Origin: an uncultured Eubacteriales bacterium
GTDB lineage: Bacteria; Bacillota; Clostridia; Oscillospirales; Oscillospiraceae
Direction of reading: 5' to 3'
Length of the DNA: 51,497 nucleotides
Assembly: GCA_900549645.1 (NCBI GenBank)
Contig: URPD01000006.1
Span: 1 to 51,497, forward strand
Below the pieces are notes generated by a model. The model saw only the letters and a list, made by a program, of their open reading frames with translations. It had not been told where the DNA came from and did no database searches. Both the position numbers and the translations under genes were made by a program. This document shows positions 31,633 through 38,779 of this stretch, piece after piece; position 1 is the first letter of the stretch, and every line of letters starts with the position of its first letter.

Positions 31633-32895
31633 TTATTCAAAATACTTTCTTGGATCGGCTATGCGTCCCTCTATCGCGGAAGCTGCGACGGTCGCCGCAG
31701 AGCCGAGGTAGACGTTCGCATTCTTGCTGCCCATACGTCCGATAAAGTTGCGGTTGCTGGTGGAGATGCAGCTCTCGCCGGCTGCGAGTATGCCGGTGTG
31801 CGCGCCGAGGCAGAGTCCGCAGGACGGTGCGACGATGACCGCGCCAGCGTCGGTGAGGATATCGAGTATGCCTTCGTTAAGCGCCATCTTGTAGACCTCT
31901 CTGGAGGCCGGGGAGACGAGGAAGCGCATTCCGGGAGCCGCTTTTCTGCCCTTGAGCACCTTTGCTGCGGTGCGCAGGTCGGAAATTCTGCCGCCGGTGC
32001 AGGAGCCGATGTAGACCTGGGTGAGCTTGGTGCCCTCCACCTCGGTGACGGGGTGGACATTGTCGACGTGGTGCGGGCAGGCGACCTGCGGGACAAGCGC
32101 CGCCGCGTCGTTCACGTAGTTGCGCTCGTAGACGGCGTCCGCGTCGGGATAGAGCATCGCGTAGTTCTTGAGCTCGCCGTGCGCCTTGATGTATTCGAGG
32201 GTCTTTTCGTCGGCCGGGATGTAGCCGGCCTTCGCACCCATCTCAACGGCCATGTTGGAGATGGCCATGCGCTCGTCCATTGACAGGGCGCTTATCATAT
32301 CGCCGCAGTACTCAAGTGCTTTATATGTGGCTCCGGAGTGGCCGATCTTGCCGCAGTCATAGAGAACCATGTCCTTGGCAAATACGCCCGCGGGGAGCTT
32401 GTTTTTCCATTCAATGCGGAAGCTTTCGGGAACCTTGAGCCAGATCTGGCCGGTGGCGACGACGCCGAGCATCTCGGTAGAGCCGATGCCGGTGCCGAAC
32501 GCGCCGAAAGCGCCTGCCATGCAGGTGTGGGAGTCGGTGCCGACGACGAGGGTGCCGGGCTGGTCATAGCAACGCTCGGCCAGAACCTGATGACACGGTC
32601 CTGCGTACTCGTAGTAGGACACCTCGTGCTCCTCGGACCAGTCGCGCGTGAAGCGGACGGCCTCAGCCTGCTTTATCTCGCAGGGAGGAGTGTAGTGGTC
32701 GCTTATGACAACGACCTTGGACTTGTCCCAGACGTCAACGCCCAGCTCTTTCAAACCGGCTGCGATCTCGATTCTGGGGCCGAGTATATCGTCCATCATG
32801 GCCACATCGACGTTCGCCATGACGATTTCGCCTATATCAACATAATCTTTGCCTGCGGCTCTTGCCAGAGCTTTCTGTGCAAATGTCATTCCCAT
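31633..32895 (-). CDS. LeuC-type large subunit of an aconitase-family hydratase
   Basis: A 420-residue subunit holding the [4Fe-4S] cluster of a two-subunit hydro-lyase. VVGTDSHTCMAGAFGAFGTG (TDSHT at 120-124) is the family signature, and the cluster cysteines are Cys299 in GSCTGG and Cys359 and Cys362 in PSCGLCLG. It adds water to, or removes it from, cis-unsaturated di- or tricarboxylates such as citraconate, dimethylmaleate or isopropylmaleate. In this operon it most plausibly hydrates the product of the isomerase to the hydroxyacid used by the CoA-transferase and lyase. Confidence 0.9.
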   Translation of the reverse strand: MGMTFAQKALARAAGKDYVDIGEIVMANVDVAMMDDILGPRIEIAAGLKELGVDVWDKSKVVVISDHYTPPCEIKQAEAVRFTRDWSEEHEVSYYEYAGPCHQVLAERCYDQPGTLVVGTDSHTCMAGAFGAFGTGIGSTEMLGVVATGQIWLKVPESFRIEWKNKLPAGVFAKDMVLYDCGKIGHSGATYKALEYCGDMISALSMDERMAISNMAVEMGAKAGYIPADEKTLEYIKAHGELKNYAMLYPDADAVYERNYVNDAAALVPQVACPHHVDNVHPVTEVEGTKLTQVYIGSCTGGRISDLRTAAKVLKGRKAAPGMRFLVSPASREVYKMALNEGILDILTDAGAVIVAPSCGLCLGAHTGILAAGESCISTSNRNFIGRMGSKNANVYLGSAATVAASAIEGRIADPRKYFE

Positions 32896-33011
32896 AGTAA
32901 ATACAACCCTTCTCTGTTTTTCTAAATAAATCTATGCTCACTATGAGCCAGAAGCAGGGGGAGGTGCGCTCACTCCGGCAAGGGGGAGAGCCGGAGCGAG
33001 CGCGATATAAA

Positions 33012-33587
33012 TTAGGTGAGATTGGAATTAATGAAACTGTCAAAATCGGCGATTATCTGCTCGTTGGTGCGATCTCTGTCGTCCATCGGCAGGCCGTATA
33101 TCGGCGGGAGCTTCACGCCCCGCGCCTCGACCGCCTTGAGCAATTCCTCCGTATATATGCCGGGGCGCTCTTTAAAGCTGCGTACCGGCTCGGCAGGATG
33201 ACCGCCGCCGTTTTCGTAATAGCTGGAGATGGAGTAGCCGCAGGTCGGGGACCCGTCGCAGACCAGAATACCGACCACCTGATAGCCTACTATGCCGTAG
33301 TTCTCGATGTAGTCGACCGTCCGCTCGGCAAGCTCGCGGCAGAATCTTCTGAAGCCCGCATTATCGTAAAGATTGCGGGAGTGCCACCAGCGCTGGTTTC
33401 CGGCGTACAGCGTCTCCGGGCATGGCATCTGCTCGACGCCGATGCCATACCTGTTGAGCGTGGTGAGTATCTCGAAAAACATTCCGGGGTAGCGTGCAAA
33501 CTCCTGAACCTTGTTGTTGGCGTTGAGCAGGCAGTTGGATACGAAAACTATCTTCTTCCCGCGAGAGTCGGCATTTCTTTCGCCCAT
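33012..33587 (-). CDS. TudS-related putative desulfidase (DUF523-like)
   Basis: A 191-residue protein with VSNCLLNANNKVQEFARYPG near the N-terminus, a PCPETLYAG segment and LVCDGSPTCGYSIS in the centre. Conserved cysteines in this arrangement are a feature of TudS-related proteins, whose characterised members use a [4Fe-4S] cluster to remove sulfur from thiouracil. The match is to the TudS-related branch rather than to TudS itself. ATG at 33587 is taken because AGAGGAG lies upstream at correct distance. Its presence in a pyrimidine/ureide-like operon hints at a thio-substituted substrate or at a cluster-dependent side reaction. Confidence 0.65.
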   Translation of the reverse strand: MGERNADSRGKKIVFVSNCLLNANNKVQEFARYPGMFFEILTTLNRYGIGVEQMPCPETLYAGNQRWWHSRNLYDNAGFRRFCRELAERTVDYIENYGIVGYQVVGILVCDGSPTCGYSISSYYENGGGHPAEPVRSFKERPGIYTEELLKAVEARGVKLPPIYGLPMDDRDRTNEQIIADFDSFINSNLT

Positions 33588-33618
33588 ATGTTTATCTCCT
33601 CTCACTTGCGAAGCTTAA

Positions 33619-35007
33619 TTATTTGGCCTCGTCGTTTACAAGCTCCATGAGAACGCTCATGTCGGGCTGCTTCTCAAGATCCTTGACGAAAGCAATGATC
33701 TTCTCGGTGCGCTCGGGATCAGCGTAAACGGTATTGGCGAGGTAACGGAACTTGTTCTCGACATCTTCGTAGGTAACGGGATTTCTCCAGTCGCCCTTAG
33801 GATCGTCGACAACTGCGGTGTACTCGGTGCCGTCTTCCATGGTGATGGTAACAGCGCTGGAGTAGTGCTCAGGATAACGGCGCTCGAACTCATCGTCGCA
33901 GACGACGGTGGTGTTGGCGATCATCTTCTGGATGAGCGGATTCTTGATGTACTCGACATTCAGCTCGTCCGGAGTGAACTTGCCGTTGAGGAACGCGACA
34001 GCTGCCTGGTAAGGCATGGAGAACTGCAGGTCAACGATGTTTTCCGGATGCCACTTGCGCGGCTCGGCCAGCAGGTGCATGGTCTGGAGGGAGGAGCGAA
34101 CGTGGATCTTTGCGATCTTGGCGGGATCGGGATGATACTTGTGGACGATCTCAAGGCAGGCGTCGAGGTGACCGCCGGAGTAACGGCAGCAGGGGTAAAC
34201 CTTGATGCTGGAGGTGGCGAATATCCACTCTTTGCCCAGATCCTTGGTGATCCAGTTGGTGTCGTAGCGATCCTGGTAGGAGTATGCGTGGAGCAGACCG
34301 TCCTGGCTCTCGAAGATGTCGGTAGGTCCGTTGAAGCCCTTCTCGGCCATGCGTGCGGCAACGATGACGTCCATGGAGGGACGGCCGGCCTGGTAACGCT
34401 TGGTGAAGGAGCCCTGGGTGTTCCATGCCATCAGACCCGCAACGGCGGAGCCGGCGATGCCTTGAGCGTAGGAGACCTTCTGCTCGTCGAGCTTCATCAG
34501 CTTTGCAGCGGAGACAACACCGCCCATGGTGCCGCAGGTGCTGGTGGGATGGAAGCCCTGGGTGTACATGTCGCCGAGGTAGGCGCTGCCCATACGGCAG
34601 ACGATCTCGTTACCGAGAACGCAGGCTTCGATGAATTCCTTACCGGAGCGCTTGAGCTGCTCGGCGAGTGCGAAGCTGACGGGGTAGGTAACGGGAGAGG
34701 GGTGAGCGTTGGATTCATTATGGTCATCAACGAAGTCAAGACCATAGCACTGGATAGCATTTGCGAATGCAGCGTTGGGTGCTGCAACCTTCTTGCCGTA
34801 GCCGACGATGGAAGCCTCTTCCGGGCCGCCGAGCTCTGCCGCTACATCGCGGGCGATTTCGCTGGAGATGACCTTGCGGGTACCGACCATAGAGGCCAGA
34901 ACGTCGAGGGTCAGCATCTTTGCTTTGTCAACTGCATACTGGGGCAGATCCTCAAAATGGGTGTTGACAACTACTTCAGAAATCTGCTCTGCTAAATACT
35001 TGCTCAT
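33619..35007 (-). CDS. MmgE/PrpD-family protein
   Basis: A 462-residue protein of the MmgE/PrpD fold. Members include 2-methylcitrate dehydratase, cis-aconitate decarboxylase and iminodisuccinate epimerase. Typical sequence features are the N-terminal domain region LTLDVLASMVGTRKV, YGLDFVDDHNESNAHPSPVTYPV with the active-site histidine region, and GFHPTSTCGTMGGVVSAAKL. The family acts without metal on tri- or dicarboxylates. Exact reaction cannot be read. GGAGG precedes the ATG. It follows the PrpF gene by 55 bases; PrpD and PrpF families often cooperate in methylcitrate-type chemistry. Confidence 0.88.
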   Translation of the reverse strand: MSKYLAEQISEVVVNTHFEDLPQYAVDKAKMLTLDVLASMVGTRKVISSEIARDVAAELGGPEEASIVGYGKKVAAPNAAFANAIQCYGLDFVDDHNESNAHPSPVTYPVSFALAEQLKRSGKEFIEACVLGNEIVCRMGSAYLGDMYTQGFHPTSTCGTMGGVVSAAKLMKLDEQKVSYAQGIAGSAVAGLMAWNTQGSFTKRYQAGRPSMDVIVAARMAEKGFNGPTDIFESQDGLLHAYSYQDRYDTNWITKDLGKEWIFATSSIKVYPCCRYSGGHLDACLEIVHKYHPDPAKIAKIHVRSSLQTMHLLAEPRKWHPENIVDLQFSMPYQAAVAFLNGKFTPDELNVEYIKNPLIQKMIANTTVVCDDEFERRYPEHYSSAVTITMEDGTEYTAVVDDPKGDWRNPVTYEDVENKFRYLANTVYADPERTEKIIAFVKDLEKQPDMSVLMELVNDEAK

Positions 35008-35062
35008 GGTTTCCTCCTGAAATTTTTTGTTTTTTTATTTGAAAGCTTTTGGCTGAACGCCC

Positions 35063-36220
35063 TTACTCTACTCTGGAGCGGCGCACGTATACGGTGCCGT
35101 CCATGATGACGCGTGCGGTGCGGAGAATGGCAGCGGTGCGGAGCTTGTACTCGCCGTCAACGTTGTCGAGGACGGAGACCGCCGGGATAACGCCTGCCGG
35201 GTGGCCGATCCATATACGGCGCTCGGCCTTGCCGCGCTCGGAGAGATTGCGGTTGACGATGCTGCCGGGGATGCGGGCCGCGGTGGACATGCACACGGTG
35301 CCGGTCACGGGGTGGGTCTTATGCATCTTCTGCATGAAGACGAGGCGGCTGACGATGTCGATGTCCTCACCCTTGACGTCCTTGCCGTCGAAGGTGTGGT
35401 AGCTCTGGCTCGGAGAGACGATGGCGAAGAACGGAGCGTAGGGGCAATCCTTAACGGCGTTCTTGTAATCGTCGGTGAAGCCCATCTTTACCGCGCAGCG
35501 GCCGCGGATCTCTTCGATCTTGGTCATAAGCGCCGCGTTGCCCTCGATCTGCTGGGGAGTCTCGATGCCGCTCATGTCGAGGGACTTGGCCTCAATGAAC
35601 ACGGTTGGGATGCCCGCGTCGACCACGGAGACCTCGTAGCTCTTGCCGTCGTCGGTCACGATGGTGTCAACAACGTTATCGGTCGGAAGGAGCTTGCCGG
35701 TGATGCCGCCGACGCTGTCGGAGAAGTCAAGCTCGATCGTGGAGCCGAGAGTGGGAACACCGTCGATATGGAAGTCGCCGTCAACAGCGGCCTTGCCGTC
35801 ACGAACCTCGACCTTGGCGTTGATGATGGTGTCGGTGTTGACCTGATGGATGCGGACGGTGGTGTAAGGCTCAACAGCCTTGACAATGCCGTTGTTTATC
35901 GCAAAGGGTGCAACGCCGGCGGAGATGTTGCCGCAGTTGGACTTGTAGTCGATCTTCGGCTCGACGAAGCTGACCTGACCGAAGGTATAATCGACGTCCG
36001 CATCTTCTCTGCTGGACGGGCCGATTATCGCAAGCTTGCTGGTGAGGACGTCCGCACCGCCGAGACCGTCTATCTGACGGACATCGGGGCTGCCGAATAT
36101 CTCAAGAATATACTTGTCGCGCAGTTCGGGATCACGGGGCAGTTCATTTTCCATAATGAAGATGCCCTTGCTGGTGCCGCCGCGGACGATGGAGCATTTT
36201 ACAGGAATAACTTCACGCAT
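35063..36220 (-). CDS. PrpF-family cis-trans/double-bond isomerase
   Basis: A 385-residue protein of the diaminopimelate-epimerase fold. CSIVRGGTSKGIFIMENELP at the N-terminus and QIDGLGGADVLTSKLAIIGPS are characteristic of PrpF/AcnD-accessory proteins and methylitaconate delta-isomerase; KSNCGNISAGVAPFAI contains the active-site cysteine region. Relatives isomerise 2-methylaconitate, methylitaconate to dimethylmaleate, or oxalomesaconate. In this operon it would place the double bond for hydration by the LeuC/LeuD-type enzyme. It lies 34 bases after the carbamate kinase gene. Confidence 0.88.
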   Translation of the reverse strand: MREVIPVKCSIVRGGTSKGIFIMENELPRDPELRDKYILEIFGSPDVRQIDGLGGADVLTSKLAIIGPSSREDADVDYTFGQVSFVEPKIDYKSNCGNISAGVAPFAINNGIVKAVEPYTTVRIHQVNTDTIINAKVEVRDGKAAVDGDFHIDGVPTLGSTIELDFSDSVGGITGKLLPTDNVVDTIVTDDGKSYEVSVVDAGIPTVFIEAKSLDMSGIETPQQIEGNAALMTKIEEIRGRCAVKMGFTDDYKNAVKDCPYAPFFAIVSPSQSYHTFDGKDVKGEDIDIVSRLVFMQKMHKTHPVTGTVCMSTAARIPGSIVNRNLSERGKAERRIWIGHPAGVIPAVSVLDNVDGEYKLRTAAILRTARVIMDGTVYVRRSRVE

Positions 36221-36254
36221 TTTTATAACTCCTAATTAATATAATGAATGACGC

Positions 36255-37193
36255 TTAGCCTTTGATGATGGTTCCCTTTACACCGGTGATGCCGTTGACG
36301 GCGTTCTCCAGAGAGGTGATGACTGCGACTCTGCCGGGCTTGGAGTGCACGAACTTGCTGACGGCCTGAACCTTCGGGAGCATGCTGCCGGGAGCGAAGT
36401 GGCCTTCTGCCGCGTACTTGTCCATCTCATCTGCAGTGACTTCATGCAGAACCTTCTCGTCGGGCTTGCCGAAGTTGAGGCAGACGTTCTCGACCTCAGT
36501 GAGGATCATCAGGATGTCCGCGTCAAGCTGCTCTGCGAGAACCTCGGAGGCGAAGTCCTTGTCTATAACGGCCTCGATACCGACGTACTTGCCGTCCTTC
36601 TTGCACACGGGGATTCCGCCGCCGCCTGCTGCGACAACAACGGTATCGCCGTCGACGAGGGTCTTTATGGTGTCGATCTCGATGATCTTCTGGGGCTTGG
36701 GGGAGGGAACGACTCTGCGGTAGCCGCGGTTCGCGTCCTTCTTCATCGCGTAGCCCTTCTCGGCCTGTATCTGCATGGCCTCTTCCTCGGTGTAGAAAGC
36801 GCCGACAGGCTTGGTGGGATTCTGGAATGCGGGGTCAGCGCTGTCGACCTCGACCTGAGTCACGAGGGTGCAGACGGGCTTGTCAATGCCGTTCTCGCGG
36901 AGAACCTGAGAGAGACCCTGCTGGATGTGATATCCGATCATGCCCTGAGTCATTGCGCCGCAGACGTCCATCGGCATCGGAGGAGTCACGTTCTTGCCGG
37001 CCTCGTTCTGGAGCAGGATTCTGCCGACCTGGGGGCCGTTGCCGTGGCTGACGATGACCTTGTAGCCCTCGCCGATTATCTTGGCGATGTGCTCTGCGGT
37101 CACCATGACGTTCTTAAGCTGGTTTTCGCTGGTCGCGGCCTCGCCTCTTGCCTGAAGAGCGTTTCCGCCGAGAGCAATAACAACTTTTTTCAT
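36255..37193 (-). CDS. arcC: Carbamate kinase
   Basis: A 312-residue amino-acid-kinase-fold enzyme converting carbamoyl phosphate and ADP to ATP, ammonia and CO2. It starts MKKVVIALGGNALQARGEA, has VIVSHGNGPQVGRILLQNEA and PMDVCGAMTQGMIGYHIQQGL, and the C-terminal GSMLPKVQAVSKFV motif. The ATG at 37193 gives the family N-terminus; the frame extends 27 codons further upstream but those residues do not belong. It is the first gene of the operon and gives the pathway a substrate-level phosphorylation step. Confidence 0.95.
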   Translation of the reverse strand: MKKVVIALGGNALQARGEAATSENQLKNVMVTAEHIAKIIGEGYKVIVSHGNGPQVGRILLQNEAGKNVTPPMPMDVCGAMTQGMIGYHIQQGLSQVLRENGIDKPVCTLVTQVEVDSADPAFQNPTKPVGAFYTEEEAMQIQAEKGYAMKKDANRGYRRVVPSPKPQKIIEIDTIKTLVDGDTVVVAAGGGGIPVCKKDGKYVGIEAVIDKDFASEVLAEQLDADILMILTEVENVCLNFGKPDEKVLHEVTADEMDKYAAEGHFAPGSMLPKVQAVSKFVHSKPGRVAVITSLENAVNGITGVKGTIIKG

Positions 37194-37297
37194 AATCTTA
37201 CCGTCCTTCCATTTTTTGAGCAAACATAATATATATAAATTGAATTTGCTGACTTTTCTGTGCAGGTTAAACAAAAGGTGAAATGAGTGAAAAATTA

Positions 37298-37311
37298 GTT
37301 AATCGTTTAAC
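37298..37311. promoter_or_regulatory. Operator-like palindrome 1 (LacI type)
   Basis: GTTAATCGTTTAAC is a near-perfect palindrome with a central CG as in LacI-family operators. It lies 105 bases upstream of carbamate kinase. The same core TAATCGTTTAAC recurs at 37433 and 38589. A half site (GGTTAAAC) is also seen at 37265-37272. Confidence 0.7.
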
Positions 37312-37432
37312 TTTGCTAAAGTTAAGACACAATTTTCAGAAATCATGTCTTTTTCCGGGGCTTTTCTCCCCTACGGTCTTTTTTCAGATTGCACAAACCG
37401 GTTCTTTCCGGTGAAGTAGTTAACTAAATCTG

Positions 37433-37448
37433 GGTTAATCGTTTAACC
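37433..37448. promoter_or_regulatory. Operator-like palindrome 2 (LacI type)
   Basis: GGTTAATCGTTTAACC, sixteen bases, palindromic except at the pair next to the central CG. It lies 135 bases from palindrome 1 and 50 bases beyond the lacI-type gene's stop, within the intergenic region upstream of the catabolic operon. A third, fully palindromic TAGTTAACTA sits nearby at 37417-37426. Confidence 0.7.
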
Positions 37449-37459
37449 TGTCCTATTTT

Positions 37460-37498
37460 GCAACGTTTACCAAAATGTCTTGTTTCGGTAAACGTTGC
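37460..37498. other. Perfect 12-bp inverted repeat at the lacI stop codon
   Basis: GCAACGTTTACC (37460-37471) and GGTAAACGTTGC (37487-37498) are exact complements separated by 15 bases; the right arm touches the lacI stop codon. No U-tract follows on either strand. Each arm also resembles half of a GTAAACGTTTAC-type LacI/CcpA-like operator, so it could be a weak terminator or a regulator-binding pair. Confidence 0.5.
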
Positions 37499-38553
37499 TA
37501 ATTTGACGCGGCTTTTCTGAAGCCGCTGTGTTCAACGAGCTGGCAGCGGCACACATGCCGATATTCCGACATGAGCAGGCTCGACGTATCTCCGTCTATA
37601 AGACGGAGCATTATCTTCGCCGCCGTTGATCCAACCCAATCTTCATTTTGATTTACCATCGTGCACGGCGATTCCAGCAGCTTCGCCCACGACGGTGTGC
37701 CGACCATTGAGATCGTCACATCCTCAGGGATGCGCAGGCCACGCTCGTGAAGGTAGGTTATGCCTCCCTGCGCCAATACATGGTAGCTGTAAAAGAGTGC
37801 ATTGGGCATTTTATCGCCGAATATGCGCTTCGTAAGCTGGTATCCGGTATCTACATCAACGATCATGCTTGACGCATGCATGAGCTTCACACCGGGGCAA
37901 TGCTTTTTTATCGCCGCCGTGAAGCCGTTGCTTCGGTCAATTGCCGAGCCGATCTGGCTTCCCCAATCGATAACTCCGATGGATTCATGTCCGCCCTTTG
38001 CGAGGACGCTTCCGGCAAGGTAGCCGGCCTGATAGCTGTCGTCCCCTACATAATAGTAGGACTTCTGGTCATTGGGCGAGCCAAGCTCGCGCCCGACCAC
38101 GACAAGCGGGATATTCAGGCTTCTGACCGCCGCCGTATTCTCCCAGCCTCTGATCGTAGGCCCAAGCACTATCCCGTCGCAGCGCTGGCTTATCGCAAGC
38201 TCAAGCAGGCGCTTTTCACGCTCCGGGTCTTCTCTCGTGTCGCATATCACGGGGACAAGTCCGTTTTCAAACAGAACATTTTCTATCGCTTCGCACACTC
38301 GCGTGTAGTATATGTTTGAAAACTGAGGGATAATGATGTAGATCATGCCGCGCTTATTGCCGCGCAGGCCGGAGGCGATTGCGTTCTTGCTGTAATTCAG
38401 CTCCTCGACAGCCGCCATAACCCTGTCTACCGTATCCTGTCGGAAGCTCTTTTCGGACTTTCCGCTGAGAATATACGATACGGTCGCCACAGACGTTTCG
38501 GCCAGCTCTGCAACATCTTTTATTGTCGCATAGCTTACTTTTCTACCATTCAT
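37498..38553 (-). CDS. LacI-family transcriptional regulator of the catabolic cluster
   Basis: A 351-residue regulator with an N-terminal LacI helix-turn-helix (YATIKDVAELAETSVATVSYILSGKSEKSFRQDTVDRVMAAVEEL, with the hinge helix in NAIASGLRGNKRG) and a periplasmic-binding-protein-like effector domain (IYIIIPQFSNIYYTRVCEAIE onwards). It lies upstream of the catabolic operon on the same strand and divergent from the M20 gene; an operator-like palindrome lies between its promoter and its start, consistent with autoregulation. The ligand is presumably a substrate or intermediate of the cluster. The start has only a weak ribosome site. Confidence 0.92.
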   Translation of the reverse strand: MNGRKVSYATIKDVAELAETSVATVSYILSGKSEKSFRQDTVDRVMAAVEELNYSKNAIASGLRGNKRGMIYIIIPQFSNIYYTRVCEAIENVLFENGLVPVICDTREDPEREKRLLELAISQRCDGIVLGPTIRGWENTAAVRSLNIPLVVVGRELGSPNDQKSYYYVGDDSYQAGYLAGSVLAKGGHESIGVIDWGSQIGSAIDRSNGFTAAIKKHCPGVKLMHASSMIVDVDTGYQLTKRIFGDKMPNALFYSYHVLAQGGITYLHERGLRIPEDVTISMVGTPSWAKLLESPCTMVNQNEDWVGSTAAKIMLRLIDGDTSSLLMSEYRHVCRCQLVEHSGFRKAASN

Positions 38554-38588
38554 CTGCGTTTACTGCGTTTTTCGGGATGTTTGCTCCC

Positions 38589-38604
38589 GGATAATCGTTT
38601 AACT
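38589..38604. promoter_or_regulatory. Operator-like palindrome 3, upstream of lacI
   Basis: GGATAATCGTTTAACT shares 14 of 16 positions with AGTTAATCGTTTAACT at 37297. It lies between the predicted start of lacI transcription and the lacI ATG, and upstream of the divergent M20 gene, so one site could control both. Confidence 0.65.
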
Positions 38605-38628
38605 TCCCTATGACTTTTTTCAAGTTAT

Positions 38629-38657
38629 ATAATAAACATGTTTTTGTCTATTTGCAA
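38629..38657 (-). promoter_or_regulatory. Promoter of the lacI-type gene
   Basis: On the minus strand TTGCAA (38657-38652), 17 bases, TATTAT (38634-38629). The transcript would start near 38622 and run through palindrome 3. Confidence 0.6.
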
Positions 38658-38719
38658 TTGACACTATGTACAGAATTTTCGATAGATTTTTGGTTATTTC
38701 GCGATTTTTATTTTTTCTC

Positions 38720-38748
38720 TTGTGTTTTCCGACGGCAAATCTTATACT
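38720..38748 (+). promoter_or_regulatory. Possible promoter of the M20 gene
   Basis: TTGTGT (38720-38725), 17 bases, TATACT (38743-38748). The -10 box is good and the -35 box is weak. It leaves a leader of about 25 bases with the AAAGGAG ribosome site. Confidence 0.45.
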
Positions 38749-38779
38749 TAAAATGTTGTGGGGAAAGGAGTGACGACTT

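Noticed and set aside
29980..32283. A 767-codon plus-strand frame across the preA-leuD-leuC region
   Set aside because: It is antisense to three well-supported genes and crosses their junctions; the composition is that of a complementary-strand artefact.
31120..32895. LeuC/LeuD as leucine biosynthesis enzymes
   Set aside because: No leuA, leuB or ilv genes are nearby and the operon context is catabolic; the small-subunit loop also looks different.
31120..36220. Identification as the nicotinate-fermentation pathway
   Set aside because: A PrpF-type isomerase and aconitase-type hydratase occur in both, but the nicotinate dehydrogenase, oxonicotinate reductase, hydroxymethylglutarate dehydrogenase and B12-dependent mutase are missing, and carbamate kinase would have no role.
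20745..37193. Identification of the operon as the anaerobic uric-acid (ygeW/ygeX/hyuA-type) cluster
   Set aside because: No diaminopropionate ammonia-lyase, xanthine dehydrogenase or selenium-related genes are present, and the isomerase, hydratase, CoA-transferase and lyase genes are not part of that cluster.
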